A stretch of 64,000 bases of DNA from Stenotrophomonas humi (lineage in GTDB: Bacteria > Pseudomonadota > Gammaproteobacteria > Xanthomonadales > Xanthomonadaceae), in assembly GCF_001431415.1 (NCBI RefSeq), contig NZ_LDJI01000026.1:62001-126000 (forward strand), in the 5' to 3' direction. The notes below the pieces were generated by a model, which was not told the origin of the DNA, did not search any database, and worked only from the letters and a program-made list of their open reading frames with translations. Below, in pieces: positions 33,849 through 43,314 of the stretch (positions within the stretch are counted from its first letter, which is position 1; every line of letters begins with the position of its first letter). A program made the translations under genes and the position numbers.

Positions 33849-33914
33849 CGCCTGCACAAGTCCCGCTGGCACGCGTGCGGGAGTGAAGCTTTCCCCATCA
33901 CTTCTGGAACCACC

Positions 33915-34433
33915 ATGACCATCAATGTTCTTTTCCTGTGCACCGGCAACAGCGCACGCAGCGTGCTGGCCGAAGCAACATTGCGCGCCTGGGGCGGCAG
34001 TCGTTTCGCTGCATTCAGCGCCGGCAGCCAGCCCACCGGCAGGGTCAATCCGCTCGCGCTGGCCCAGCTCTCGGCCGACGGCATCAGCAGCACCGGCCTG
34101 CGCAGCAAATCCTGGGATGAGTTCACCGCTGCCGATGCACCGCGCATGGAGCTGATCATCACCGTTTGCGATTCCGCTGCGGCGGAGAGCTGCCCGGTCG
34201 TGTTCGGTGACTTTCTGCGTTCGCATTGGGGGCTGCCCGACCCCGCTGCGGTGGAGGGCAGTGACGCCGACAAGCAACAGGCTTTCGCGCAGGCCCACGA
34301 CATCGTCAAGGCGCGCCTGCGGGCACTGCTGGCACTGCCTGCGGAGATATGGACGGACCGCACGCGCTTGAAGGCGGCGTTGGACCAGATCGGATTGATG
34401 CAGCCGCAAGGCGAGGCCGACGGCCATGTCTGA
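33915..34433 (+). CDS. arsC: Arsenate reductase, low-molecular-weight phosphatase type
   Basis: A 172-residue ArsC of the LMW-PTP family. FLCTGNSARS has the catalytic CX5R motif with Cys9 and Arg15. Cys85 (ITVCDSA) and Cys93 (SCPVVFG) could form the disulfide relay used by this class, which normally draws electrons from thioredoxin. It converts arsenate to arsenite for export. The stop overlaps the acr3 start by 8 bases, pointing to coupled translation. Confidence 0.92.
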   Translation: MTINVLFLCTGNSARSVLAEATLRAWGGSRFAAFSAGSQPTGRVNPLALAQLSADGISSTGLRSKSWDEFTAADAPRMELIITVCDSAAAESCPVVFGDFLRSHWGLPDPAAVEGSDADKQQAFAQAHDIVKARLRALLALPAEIWTDRTRLKAALDQIGLMQPQGEADGHV

Positions 34434-35484
34434 TGCGGCACCGCGCATGGGAGGCTTCGAGCGCTACCTGACATTGTGGGTCGCCGTGTGCATCGTCGTC
34501 GGCACCGCGCTCGGCCACATCTTCCCTGCCCTGTTCGCACGTCTTGGCGGCATGGAAGTGGCCCGGGTCAACCTGCCGGTGGCGGTGCTGATATGGCTGA
34601 TGATCATCCCGATGCTGCTGAAGGTGGACTTCGGTGCCATGCGTCAGGTGGGCCAGCACTGGCGCGGCATCGGCGTCACCCTCTTCATCAACTGGGCAGT
34701 CAAGCCGTTCTCGATGGCTTTGCTGGGTTGGTTCTTTCTGCGCCACGTGTTTGCCGCGTGGCTGCCCGCCGGACAGATCGACTCGTACATGGCCGGGCTG
34801 ATCCTGTTGGCGGCAGCGCCGTGCACCGCGATGGTGTTCGTATGGAGCAACCTGTGCCGCGGCGATGCCAATTTCACCCTGAGCCAGGTGGCGCTCAACG
34901 ACGCGATCATGGTGCTGGCATTCGCGCCATTGGTGGCATTGCTGCTGGGCCTGTCGTCGATCACCGTTCCGTGGGCGACGCTGGTGTTGTCGGTGACGCT
35001 GTACATCCTGATCCCGATTGGATTGGCGGCAGGGTTGCGGCACTGGCTACTGGCATGTGGTGGCCCTGAACGCCTGCAAGGCGTGCTGCATCGTCTTGGG
35101 CCCATCTCGCTGAGCGCATTGCTGCTGATGCTGGTCCTGCTGTTCGGTTTCCAGGGACGGCAGATCATCGAGCAACCGCTGGTCATCGCCATCCTTGCCG
35201 TACCCATCCTGCTGCAGGTCTATTTCAACGCCGGGCTCGCCTACCTGCTCAATCGACGCCTCGGTGTTGCCCACTGCGTGGCCGGGCCATCGGCGTTGAT
35301 CGGCGCCAGCAACTTCTTCGAACTGGCCGTTGCCGCTGCGGTCAGCCTGTTCGGCGTGCACTCCGGCGCCGCGCTGGCGACCGTGGTCGGCGTGCTGATC
35401 GAAGTGCCGGTGATGCTGACCGTGGTGGCCATCGTCAACCGCTCGCGTCGCTGGTATGACGCAGGAGTCGTCCCCCGACCGTAA
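34426..35484 (+). CDS. acr3: ACR3 family arsenite efflux transporter
   Basis: A 352-residue inner-membrane carrier with about ten TM helices of the ACR3/Bass superfamily. The conserved segment AAPCTAMVFVWSNLCRGDANFTL carries the Cys of the arsenite site. It exports As(III) made by ArsC. Overlap with arsC by 8 bases ties expression together. It ends the arsR-arsN2-arsC-acr3 operon. Confidence 0.95.
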   Translation: MSDAAPRMGGFERYLTLWVAVCIVVGTALGHIFPALFARLGGMEVARVNLPVAVLIWLMIIPMLLKVDFGAMRQVGQHWRGIGVTLFINWAVKPFSMALLGWFFLRHVFAAWLPAGQIDSYMAGLILLAAAPCTAMVFVWSNLCRGDANFTLSQVALNDAIMVLAFAPLVALLLGLSSITVPWATLVLSVTLYILIPIGLAAGLRHWLLACGGPERLQGVLHRLGPISLSALLLMLVLLFGFQGRQIIEQPLVIAILAVPILLQVYFNAGLAYLLNRRLGVAHCVAGPSALIGASNFFELAVAAAVSLFGVHSGAALATVVGVLIEVPVMLTVVAIVNRSRRWYDAGVVPRP

Positions 35485-35485
35485 C

Positions 35486-35640
35486 GTGCTTCGCGGCTCA
35501 CGTTGCTCCTGCAAGGAATGCATCCCCCGCAGGTGCAGCCTTGGCCGCGAAACTTGTGATGCCTGATCAACAGCGCGGCCAGCAATCTCTTGATTGCTGG
35601 CCGCATGACGACTCGACCGCAAGGTGCTTCGCGGCTCACG
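35486..35640. repeat. Direct repeat pair flanking a hairpin
   Basis: GTGCTTCGCGGCTCACG occurs at 35486-35502 and again at 35624-35640 in the same orientation, followed by similar TGCTCCT/CGCTCCC text. Between them sits the hairpin at 35575-35604. Both copies lie in the space between two convergent genes. Confidence 0.75.
35575..35604. terminator. Hairpin between acr3 and the MFS gene
   Basis: A 13-bp stem GCGGCCAGCAATC / GATTGCTGGCCGC with a 4-base loop. No U-run follows, but the position between convergent genes suits a bidirectional stop. Confidence 0.55.
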
Positions 35641-35664
35641 CCGCTCCCACGAGGCAGCGCCGGA

Positions 35665-36882
35665 TCAGGAACTGCGGCGATTGGGCAGGAACGCTGCCAC
35701 CATGCCCAGTAGCGGCAGGAACGAAATCACCTTGTAGACCCACAGGATGCTGGTGTGATCGGCCAGCACGCCGAGCACCGCGGCACCCAGGCCGCCCATG
35801 CCGAACGCGAACCCGAAGAACATTCCCGACACCGCACCGATACGGTGTGGCATCAGTTCCTGCGCGTAGACCAGGATGGCCGAGAACGCCGAGGACAGCA
35901 CGAAGCCGATGATCAAGGTCAGCACCGTCGTCCATTCCAGGTTTGCGTAAGGCAGGATCAACGCGAACGGTGCCACCCCCAGAATCGACGCCCAGATCAC
36001 CGGCTTGCGGCCGATGCGGTCGCCCAGCGGGCCACCGAGCAAGGTGCCCGCGGCCGATGCCGCCAGGAACCCGAACAGGTGCAGCTGCGCGCTCTGCACG
36101 GTGACGCTGAACTTCTGCATCAGGTAGAACGTGTAGAAGCTGCTCAGGCCGGCGATATAGAAGTACTTGCTGAAGATCAGCACCAGCAGGATCGCGATCA
36201 CCCAGGCCACGGTGCGTGACGGCAACCGTGATTCGGTATTTGCCATGACAACCTTCGGCTTGGCTGCACTGACCACCAGATGCTGCTGGTACCAGCGGCT
36301 CACATACATCAGCAGGCCAATGCCCAGCAGCGCCGCACCGCTGAACCACGCCACGCTGCGCTGTCCATTGGGTGCGATCACCGCCGCCGCCAGCAGCGGA
36401 CCAATGGCCGTGCCCGCATTGCCACCCAACTGAAACACCGATTGCGACAAACCATGGCGGCCACCCGATGCCAGGCGCGCGATGCGCGAGGACTCCGGAT
36501 GGAAAATGGCCGAGCCGATGCCCACCAGCATCGCCGCCACCAGCACCATGCTGAAGTTCGGCGCGTAGGCCAGCAGCAGCAATCCGCACAACGTCGAGGT
36601 CATGCCCATCGGCAGCGAATACGGCGCAGGCTGCTTGTCGGTACGCAGGCCGATCAGTGGCTGGAACAAGGACGCGGTGAGCTGGTAGGTCAAGGTGATC
36701 ATGCCTACCTGGGTGAAGCTCAGGTTGAACTGCAGCTTGAAGATCGGATACAGCGCCAGGATCAGCGACTGCATCATGTCGTTGACCAGATGCGAACTGC
36801 TGATCGCTGCGAGCACACCCACGGCAACCGGGCGACGCGAGCTGGCGGGTGACGCAGCAACCGATGGAGCGGGAGATGACAT
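35665..36882 (-). CDS. MFS transporter, fosmidomycin-resistance (Fsr) type
   Basis: A 405-residue twelve-helix exporter. The N-terminal block LAAISSSHLVNDMMQSLILALYP and the IFHPESSRIARLASGGRHGLSQSVFQLGGNAG segment are characteristic of the Fsr family, which exports fosmidomycin and other compounds. It diverges from an AraC-type regulator gene, the usual arrangement for a locally controlled pump. Confidence 0.85.
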   Translation of the reverse strand: MSSPAPSVAASPASSRRPVAVGVLAAISSSHLVNDMMQSLILALYPIFKLQFNLSFTQVGMITLTYQLTASLFQPLIGLRTDKQPAPYSLPMGMTSTLCGLLLLAYAPNFSMVLVAAMLVGIGSAIFHPESSRIARLASGGRHGLSQSVFQLGGNAGTAIGPLLAAAVIAPNGQRSVAWFSGAALLGIGLLMYVSRWYQQHLVVSAAKPKVVMANTESRLPSRTVAWVIAILLVLIFSKYFYIAGLSSFYTFYLMQKFSVTVQSAQLHLFGFLAASAAGTLLGGPLGDRIGRKPVIWASILGVAPFALILPYANLEWTTVLTLIIGFVLSSAFSAILVYAQELMPHRIGAVSGMFFGFAFGMGGLGAAVLGVLADHTSILWVYKVISFLPLLGMVAAFLPNRRSS

Positions 36883-36914
36883 GGCAGAACCACGGAAGGG
36901 GGGAAGTCGGACGC

Positions 36915-37754
36915 ATGGTAGAGTCGTCGCGAACGCCCTTCTTGCGCGATATGGTCATACACTCTCTCGAAAAGGACACCCCCCTTCGCGCCGGCAAGCG
37001 CCGCCCCCTGCCGGCCGGGCCGGAGACCGCGGTGTACTGCAAGGCCCGCGACTACAGCGCGGACACGGTCATTCCGCTGCATCACCATCCCGACCGCCAT
37101 CAGCTGGTGTACGCCGAGTCGGGCGTATTGGTGGTGCGCGCGGGCATGGGCCGCTGGGTCGTGCCCAGCACCCGTGCCATCTGGATGCCCGCCGGAACCG
37201 GCCACCAGGTGCACTGCATCGGCTTGGTGCAGATGCGCAGCCTGTACATCTCCCCTGCGGCGATGTCACAGCCAGCGGCGGGACCTTCAGCGGTGTCGAT
37301 CACCCCGCTGCTGGCCGCCTTGATCCGCACTGCGGTGACGGTCAAACAACCATATCGCGAGGACTCCCGCGATGGCCGCTTGATGCGTTTGATCCTGGAT
37401 GAAATGCAGACCCTGCCGGTGCTGCCGCTGCACCTGCCCGAGCCCAGTGACAAACGGCTGCGCATGATCGCCCGGCAACTGGAGCGTCGCCCGGATGATG
37501 CGTCCACGCTGCAGGATTGGGCCGCTCGGTTGAAGGTGGATGTGAAGACCATCCAGCGCCTGTGCGCACGCGAACTGGGCATGACCTTCGGCCAGTGGCG
37601 GCAACAGGCGAGATTGCTGCGTGCATTGGAACGGCTGGCCATCGGTGAGAAAGTCATCGACGTTGCACTGGCGCTCGGCTATGAAAGCCCGAGTGCGTTC
37701 ACCACCATGTTCAAGCGCCGCTTCGGGCTGACGCCGAGCCAGTTCTTTCGTTGA
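36915..37754 (+). CDS. AraC family regulator with cupin-type sensor domain
   Basis: A 279-residue protein: an N-terminal cupin-like ligand domain (LHHHPDRHQLVYAESG, then AIWMPAGTGHQVH) and a C-terminal AraC helix-turn-helix (TLQDWAARLKVDVKTIQRLCAREL and DVALALGYESPSAFTTMFKRRFG). It likely controls the divergent Fsr-type exporter 32 bases away. The ATG at 36915 has a GGAAG 8 bases upstream; an ATG at 36951 is possible and would leave more room for promoters. Confidence 0.82.
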   Translation: MVESSRTPFLRDMVIHSLEKDTPLRAGKRRPLPAGPETAVYCKARDYSADTVIPLHHHPDRHQLVYAESGVLVVRAGMGRWVVPSTRAIWMPAGTGHQVHCIGLVQMRSLYISPAAMSQPAAGPSAVSITPLLAALIRTAVTVKQPYREDSRDGRLMRLILDEMQTLPVLPLHLPEPSDKRLRMIARQLERRPDDASTLQDWAARLKVDVKTIQRLCARELGMTFGQWRQQARLLRALERLAIGEKVIDVALALGYESPSAFTTMFKRRFGLTPSQFFR

Positions 37755-37838
37755 CGTGACCGGCGCGGCGTCAGGGGCGCGATAGCAAAGTCGCTCCTAC
37801 GTTTAATGCTGGCTTCATTGCCGAACCCAGCAGCTCGA

Positions 37839-39356
37839 TCACCTCAGATAACGCTCACCATCAAATTCAAAGCCGTTCACCTGCCCCTGCGCATCACGAA
37901 GGAACCGCAACGGCTCCACCGCATCCAACGGCCCGCCCTGCGCACCGAACAGATCAACAACCGCCGGCTGCAGCTCACGTTCCAGTACACCGATCCGCAG
38001 GCGCAGGACACCGTCGTCTTCACTGATAAGCGCGTCAACCGGCAGCCGTTCACCACGGAAACGGCCGACATGGATCGCACGTTTCTCTCCGGTCGGCTGC
38101 CAGTTCCAGCCCTGCCAACGTGGATCGGCACGTTCCTTTTCCTGGCGTGCGCGCATGCCGGCAAGCTGCTCGGCAACCCGCTTCGGGTAGGTCTGCTGGC
38201 GTGTCTGCGCCCATGATGCGGCTTCCGAGTGATCCACCAGGTACTGGAAGAACTGCACCACCGTGCGCGATGTCAGCCACCCGGTAGCGTTGTCGGAGTT
38301 GGAAAACACGCCGATGCCCACGCCCAGGTCTGGCGAGAACGCCATCATGCTGCGGGCACCGGTGTAGCTGCCGCCATGGATGTAAAGCGTGTGACCTTCA
38401 AAATCACAGACGTTCCAGCCAAACGCATAACCGTTGCAGGGAAGTTCGTAGGCGTTGCGCGCTTTGGGGTCCACCTGCACCCCGATGACATGCGCCGCGT
38501 CGATCGCCTGCGCATTGAATCCCGCCGGCACCGGCGCGCCCAGCTGCACACGCAGCCAACGGCCAAGATCGCGCGGCGAGGTCATCATGCCGCCGGCCGA
38601 ATGCATGATCGCGTCAGGTTTGGGCAGCACCACCTGCCAACCACGCTCCTGCCCCAGCCACTGGTGGTTGAACGCCAACTGCGCCGAATCGAATGCCGAG
38701 GTACGCGCTGCGGTCTCATGCAGCTGCAACGGCACGAACAGCTCTTCCTGCAACCAGTCCTGCCACCGCTTTCCGGTGCGCTGGTAAAGGATGGCGGCGT
38801 AGATGTTGTAGCCCAGGTTGTCGTAATCGAAACCGGCCGGGCGCGCGCTAGCCAACATGGACAACAGCTGCGGGTACAAGGCCGGGTCCGGTGCGCCGAT
38901 GTAGGCCTCCAGCGTAGTGAGTGCATCGGCGCTCAACGGCACCCGGTGGTTGAGCAGGTCCGCCAACGTCCATTCGGCCGGATCGACGCCAGCGGGCAAC
39001 CGCAGCTGCGGCCAGTGCTCGGCCAGGGTGCTGTCCAAGCGCAGCACACCGCGTTGATCCAGCAACTGTGCCAACAAACCCATGTAGGACTTGGTCTGCG
39101 AGGCGATATACATCGGCGTGCCCATTGTCAGCGGCGCGCCGCTGGCGACATTGCGCGTGCCTCGCACGTAACCCAGCAGCTGCCGTTCGCGATCAACTAC
39201 CACCACCGCATAGCCCGGCCCCAGCGTGGGAATGCCGTCGAGGAAAGCCTGCAATTGCCGGGCGGCCTGTTCCGGCGTCGCCGCGGCAGCCGGTACTACG
39301 AAGGAGACAAGCGCCAGCACGAGCAGCAGGCAGCGATGGATGAGGCGCAGAGGCAT
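37839..39356 (-). CDS. Exported serine hydrolase, class C beta-lactamase fold
   Basis: A 505-residue secreted enzyme. A signal peptide ends PAAAATPE (about residue 26). The SxxK motif is SQTK, a YDNLGYN motif follows, and HGGSYTGAR stands in the KTG position. A C-terminal domain of about 110 residues follows the catalytic part. The start at 39356 is fixed by the signal sequence and a GGGAA about 7 bases upstream. It follows the AraC gene at 39443-40261 by 86 bases on the same strand. It is a paralogue in fold, not a close copy, of the hydrolase at 495-2075. Confidence 0.85.
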   Translation of the reverse strand: MPLRLIHRCLLLVLALVSFVVPAAAATPEQAARQLQAFLDGIPTLGPGYAVVVVDRERQLLGYVRGTRNVASGAPLTMGTPMYIASQTKSYMGLLAQLLDQRGVLRLDSTLAEHWPQLRLPAGVDPAEWTLADLLNHRVPLSADALTTLEAYIGAPDPALYPQLLSMLASARPAGFDYDNLGYNIYAAILYQRTGKRWQDWLQEELFVPLQLHETAARTSAFDSAQLAFNHQWLGQERGWQVVLPKPDAIMHSAGGMMTSPRDLGRWLRVQLGAPVPAGFNAQAIDAAHVIGVQVDPKARNAYELPCNGYAFGWNVCDFEGHTLYIHGGSYTGARSMMAFSPDLGVGIGVFSNSDNATGWLTSRTVVQFFQYLVDHSEAASWAQTRQQTYPKRVAEQLAGMRARQEKERADPRWQGWNWQPTGEKRAIHVGRFRGERLPVDALISEDDGVLRLRIGVLERELQPAVVDLFGAQGGPLDAVEPLRFLRDAQGQVNGFEFDGERYLR

Positions 39357-39442
39357 GATGCGATTCCCGGAATACCTGCCACGATGCTGCCGGGGCGTGC
39401 CGCCCGGCGTATTGAACGGATTGAACCTGTCTCCGCGCGCGT

Positions 39443-40261
39443 TCACTCGCGCAACAGCGCGGCCAGCCGTGCCGGCGTCAACCCGCTGTGCTGCCGTGTG
39501 ACCCGGCTCAGATGCGCCTGGTCGGCGAAACCGGCCTGGTATGCCGCTGTCGCCAGTGAGTGCCCCGCGGCAAGCAGCGGCAAGGCCCGCTGCAGTTGTG
39601 CACGCATGCGGAACGCCGATGGCGTGCAACCGATCCAGCGCGCGAACGCCCGCGTGAAATACACCGGATGCAGGCCCTGCTCGGCGGCCAGCGCCGCCAG
39701 CGATACCGGCTCCTCACGCAGCCGCTCGCAGGCCAATGCCAGCCAGCGTGGTGGCGTACCTGCCGGTCGCCGGCCAGCCGTCACCATCGTCGCCAACAGC
39801 TCCCACAGGCCGGCTTCGGCCTGCATCGCCGGCAGATCGTCCGTCAGCAGTTGCGCCAGCGTGGTGCCGCCGCGCGCCAGCACGGTCGATGCGGGTTGCT
39901 CACGCCATTGCCAGCCTTCCTCGATGCCAAGCCCACGCTTCAGATCGAAGCTGGTCGGCAGGTTGATGCCGAGGATCAGCGCGCCTGAAGGACCGTAATC
40001 ATTCGCGTGCACCAAACCCGCAGGCTTGAGCCCGACGGCCGATGTCGCCAATCGGACTTCATGCTGCGGCGTCTGTTCGCCCAGCGTACCCAGCAACAAC
40101 AAGGAAAGCTGATGGCAATCGTGCGTGTGCCGCTGCATGCGCTGGCCCGGCGCATACCAGCTCACCCGTGCCGACAATCGCTCGCCCGCGAACAACAACC
40201 GGCTGCGTGAGCCGCCGGTTGCGGTCGATTGTCGTGATGCGGCGCTGGCCGGCATTGCCAT
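39443..40261 (-). CDS. AraC family regulator
   Basis: A 272-residue protein. The N-terminal cupin-type part has PGQRMQRHTHDCHQLSLLLLG (His-rich metal-type box); the C-terminal AraC helix-turn-helix is at about 170-270 (SLAALAAEQGLHPVYFTRAFARWIG, TAAYQAGFADQAHLSRVTRQHSG). It leads a likely operon with the serine hydrolase downstream. Upstream, at 40347-40358, is a 12-base motif that also occurs upstream of the alpha/beta hydrolase gene at 40536-41225. Start among ATGs at 40261 and 40255 is not certain. Confidence 0.82.
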   Translation of the reverse strand: MAMPASAASRQSTATGGSRSRLLFAGERLSARVSWYAPGQRMQRHTHDCHQLSLLLLGTLGEQTPQHEVRLATSAVGLKPAGLVHANDYGPSGALILGINLPTSFDLKRGLGIEEGWQWREQPASTVLARGGTTLAQLLTDDLPAMQAEAGLWELLATMVTAGRRPAGTPPRWLALACERLREEPVSLAALAAEQGLHPVYFTRAFARWIGCTPSAFRMRAQLQRALPLLAAGHSLATAAYQAGFADQAHLSRVTRQHSGLTPARLAALLRE

Positions 40262-40346
40262 GATGGCCACTACGAGAGGGGACTATCGCAGTCTAGTCAT
40301 CGTCGTCGGCGGCGCACCTGCCGTTGGTCGTGGTACTGCGCGCAAT

Positions 40347-40358
40347 GTAAATGGCCCG
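40347..40358 (-). promoter_or_regulatory. Shared motif GTAAATGGCCCG, copy upstream of the AraC gene
   Basis: The 12-mer lies 86 bases upstream of the AraC start. An identical copy at 41327-41338, in the same orientation, lies 102 bases upstream of the alpha/beta hydrolase start. Both genes run leftward, so the motif has the same place and direction relative to each start. Confidence 0.5.
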
Positions 40359-40535
40359 CTGAAGGAGCCACACGCGCAAGTGAGAGCAATCCATTCATCT
40401 GGCACTCGGCACCTCCTCCCCCATTGGGACAAGGAAGCACTCTCCACGCAACGCAGGTCCTCTGCCGATTCCAGCAAACGTGCAAGGCGTGGCCGGGGCG
40501 CGCCCGGCCTCCCCGGCTGCCACCGATGAACCGAC

Positions 40536-41225
40536 TCAGGCAGTCTGCTTTGCCGCTTCGTCGATCAATGCCGCCACCTCCACCGGATGCGAGGCCAGCG
40601 ACGCGTGGCTGGCATCCAGGCTGAGCACACGGCGCGGCTTGATCCGCTCGGACATCGCCTTCTGGTTTTCCGGGGCGATCATCCGGTCGCGCGTGGAAAG
40701 CTGATACCAGCTTGGCTTGTGCTTCCACGCCGGGTCGCTGATGTTGTCGCCGAAGGTGCTGGCCAGCGGCGCCTTCTGGGTAACGCCCATCACGAAGCCT
40801 TCGTCGGGCGACAGGTCCTGGCAGAAACTCTCGTGGAACTTGGCCGGGTTCAACCACAGGTAGCCATCGCTGTCCGGCGCGAGGTTCGGTGCGGCCTCCG
40901 GCAGATGCTGTTGGGTGATGCCGCCAGCGCTTTCCCCGGCATCGGGGGCAAACGCGGCAATGAACACCAGCGCTTTCACGTTGTCCTGGTTGCCCGCCTG
41001 GCTGATCACCGCGCCACCATAGGAATGCCCGACCAGCACTACCGGGCCTTGTACCTGCGCCACCATCTTGCGGGTGCGCTCGGCGTCATCGGCCAATGAC
41101 GTCAGCGGATTCTCCACCGCACGGATGTCGGTGTACCCCAGTTTCTTCAGCTCCAGAATGACCTTGGCCCAATGGGCCGCGCCGCCCCAGAAGCCATGTA
41201 CCAGTACTACTGCCGGCTTGCTCAT
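40536..41225 (-). CDS. Alpha/beta hydrolase
   Basis: A 229-residue alpha/beta hydrolase: oxyanion strand [10 protein letters not shown] near residue 7, nucleophile elbow GHSYGG near residue 67, and a late [12 protein letters not shown]is. It resembles small cytosolic esterases of the EstC/salicylate-esterase-like group, with no signal peptide. AGGA is about 11 bases upstream of the ATG at 41225. It shares the upstream motif with the AraC gene. Confidence 0.85.
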   Translation of the reverse strand: MSKPAVVLVHGFWGGAAHWAKVILELKKLGYTDIRAVENPLTSLADDAERTRKMVAQVQGPVVLVGHSYGGAVISQAGNQDNVKALVFIAAFAPDAGESAGGITQQHLPEAAPNLAPDSDGYLWLNPAKFHESFCQDLSPDEGFVMGVTQKAPLASTFGDNISDPAWKHKPSWYQLSTRDRMIAPENQKAMSERIKPRRVLSLDASHASLASHPVEVAALIDEAAKQTA

Positions 41226-41326
41226 GATCTTGTTTCCTGTACGTGGGAAGAAGTCTCGCTGCCGGTACGCGCTCCAACGTGGGGCCGTATGCAACAGGAT
41301 GGAGTGCGCAATTTTTCAGCTGCACC

Positions 41327-41338
41327 GTAAATGGCCCG
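41327..41338 (-). promoter_or_regulatory. Shared motif GTAAATGGCCCG, copy upstream of the alpha/beta hydrolase gene
   Basis: Identical to the copy at 40347-40358 and in the same orientation; it sits between the terminator at 41364 and the hydrolase start at 41225. Confidence 0.5.
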
Positions 41339-41363
41339 TGAGGGTTGGGCGGGGCAAACAAAA

Positions 41364-41383
41364 AACCCGGCTTGCGCCGGGTT
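41364..41383 (-). terminator. Rho-independent terminator of the esterase gene
   Basis: An 8-bp stem AACCCGGC / GCCGGGTT with a 4-base loop, followed on the reverse strand by TTTTGTTTG, 26 bases after the stop. Confidence 0.85.
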
Positions 41384-41409
41384 CCCGTGACCGATTCCAA
41401 CGACGTGGC

Positions 41410-42348
41410 TTACTCGGCCTTGCTGGGGGATGCTGGCTGCGCGAGCAGGTACTCCAGCCCCTGCATGAATCCGCGCGGCGCGACGGTCAGGTGGTCTTCG
41501 TCGTTGAGCACATCCAGCTGCAGCTGCAGCGATGCGTACCGGCGCGATGCCAACACCTTCTGCATCCGTCGTGCATCCCCGACCATGTCCGCGTCGCCAC
41601 CGTGCGCCGGCGCCTCACGCTCACCGACATACATGTAGATCCGTGCCGGCAGGTCACGATGCGCTGCCGCGAAACGGCTCTCCTGACGCTCCATCACATG
41701 CTGGTCGTACCAGTACGACGGGCTGCCGAGGATATAGCCGGAGAACAGCTGCGGACGCTCGAACAGAATCTGCGTACCCAGCAAGGCGCCGTAGGAGTGG
41801 CCGAGGAACAACCTGCGCTGTTCGTCGGTGCGGTAATGCTGTGCGATGAACGGCAGTACCTGGCTGTCCAGATAGCTCAGATAGGACGCACCACCACCGT
41901 GCACGCTATCGGCGGGCGTGCCGCTGGGGGCGTTGGGAGTGGGCGTGTAGTCGCGACGGCGGCTGGGCATGCCACCGTCACCCTTGGCATAGGACAAGCC
42001 CACCAGGATGAAGTCCTCGATGCGCGGCCCTTCCACGTTCAAGCGGCGCGCCATCTGCCGGATCAATGTAAAGGCGTAATCCGCATCGGTGACGTAAAGC
42101 ACCGGATAGCGCCGGTCCGGGTTCTCGGCGTAGCCGGCCGGCAGGGCGACGAACACCTGGTAGACACGGGCCGATACCGGGTCCGGCACATCCCACACTT
42201 CACTGCCGATGACTTCGTAGGGCTGGCCACCACCACGCTGCTCAACCTGCAGGGTTGGCGGGACCGATGTGACGGCCGGTGCGGTCGCCGCCATTGCACT
42301 CCCTGCCAGCAGCAGGGCAAGACATCCCAAGATCACCTTTCGCCTCAC
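41410..42348 (-). CDS. Exported alpha/beta hydrolase (esterase D / Fes-like)
   Basis: A 312-residue secreted hydrolase. A signal peptide ends AGSAMAAT (about residue 21). [33 protein letters not shown] (nucleophile Ser) and [12 protein letters not shown] (late His) match the putative esterase/enterochelin esterase-like family. It starts at a GTG with AGGAG 6 bases upstream. Substrate could be an ester or siderophore; none is shown by context. Confidence 0.85.
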   Translation of the reverse strand: MRRKVILGCLALLLAGSAMAATAPAVTSVPPTLQVEQRGGGQPYEVIGSEVWDVPDPVSARVYQVFVALPAGYAENPDRRYPVLYVTDADYAFTLIRQMARRLNVEGPRIEDFILVGLSYAKGDGGMPSRRRDYTPTPNAPSGTPADSVHGGGASYLSYLDSQVLPFIAQHYRTDEQRRLFLGHSYGALLGTQILFERPQLFSGYILGSPSYWYDQHVMERQESRFAAAHRDLPARIYMYVGEREAPAHGGDADMVGDARRMQKVLASRRYASLQLQLDVLNDEDHLTVAPRGFMQGLEYLLAQPASPSKAE

Positions 42349-42413
42349 GCTTCACTCCTGTGTTTTTTCCGTGCCCGATCATGGCACAGGGCCAACCACG
42401 GCCACAAAACAGA

Positions 42414-42436
42414 ACACCCGGCACAAGGCCGGGTGT
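42414..42436 (-). terminator. Terminator of gpmA
   Basis: A 9-bp stem ACACCCGGC / GCCGGGTGT with a 5-base loop and a T-rich run (TCTGTTTTG) on the reverse strand, 23 bases after the stop. Confidence 0.75.
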
Positions 42437-42459
42437 CCAGGAGAAACGTGGGTGCCGGC

Positions 42460-43209
42460 TTACTTCGCCTTGCCCTGGTTGGCGACGGCCTCGGCGGCCT
42501 TCTTCGCCGCTTCCGGATCGCCCAGGTAGCGGAACGACTGCACGGTCAGATCGTCGTTCAATTCGAACAGCAGCGGAATGCCGGTCGGAATGTTGAGCTC
42601 CAGGATCTGCTCCTTGCTCACGTTGTTGAGGTACTTGTACAACGCGCGCAGCGAGTTGCCATGCGCGGTGACCAGCACGGTCTTGCCGTCCTTCAACTGC
42701 GGGGCGATGGCGTCATGCCAGTACGGCAGCACGCGGTCCAGCGTGGTGGCCAGCGACTCGGTACCCGGCAGCGCGTTGCGGTCCAGGCCGGCGTAACGAC
42801 GGTCGTGGATCGGGTGGCCCGGGTCTTCCAGGTCCATCGGCGGCGGCGGGATGTCGTAGGAACGGCGCCACACCTTGACCTGCTCCTCGCCGTGCTTGGC
42901 GGCGGTCTCGGCCTTGTCCAGGCCCTGCAGGCCACCGTAGTGACGCTCATTCAGGCGCCACGACTTGCTGACCGGCAGCCAGTCCTGGTCCAGTTCGGCC
43001 AGGGCGCCCTGCAGCGTGTGGATGGCGCGCTTGAGCACCGAGGTATGGGCGACATCGAACTGCAGCCCTTCTTCCTTCATCAGCCGGCCGGCAGCAGCGG
43101 CTTCGCGGCGGCCCTGCTCGGTGAGGTCCACGTCCACCCAACCGGTGAAACGGTTGTCGAGGTTCCACTGGCTCTGGCCATGGCGCAACAGCACGAGTTT
43201 GCGGGTCAC
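42460..43209 (-). CDS. gpmA: 2,3-bisphosphoglycerate-dependent phosphoglycerate mutase
   Basis: A 249-residue mutase of glycolysis, interconverting 3- and 2-phosphoglycerate. The phospho-His motif RHGQSQWN puts catalytic His at 10; [25 protein letters not shown] and [19 protein letters not shown] are standard GpmA blocks, and the length is exactly typical. It starts at GTG (43209) with GGAG 9 bases upstream. It diverges from the endonuclease V gene across 105 bp. Confidence 0.96.
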   Translation of the reverse strand: MTRKLVLLRHGQSQWNLDNRFTGWVDVDLTEQGRREAAAAGRLMKEEGLQFDVAHTSVLKRAIHTLQGALAELDQDWLPVSKSWRLNERHYGGLQGLDKAETAAKHGEEQVKVWRRSYDIPPPPMDLEDPGHPIHDRRYAGLDRNALPGTESLATTLDRVLPYWHDAIAPQLKDGKTVLVTAHGNSLRALYKYLNNVSKEQILELNIPTGIPLLFELNDDLTVQSFRYLGDPEAAKKAAEAVANQGKAK

Positions 43210-43314
43210 TGCGGATATCTCCGGTTCGGGGAAGGAAAGAGGTCGATTGTAGCCGGTCGCCGCAGCCCTCGCCCCGCACGCCGCGACGACCTGCAAGCTG
43301 GCACGCTTGTCGGC

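Noticed and set aside
41068..43314. Extension of the endonuclease V frame to 965 codons
   Set aside because: The added part is the complement of gpmA and two hydrolase genes; the enzyme fits 216 residues.
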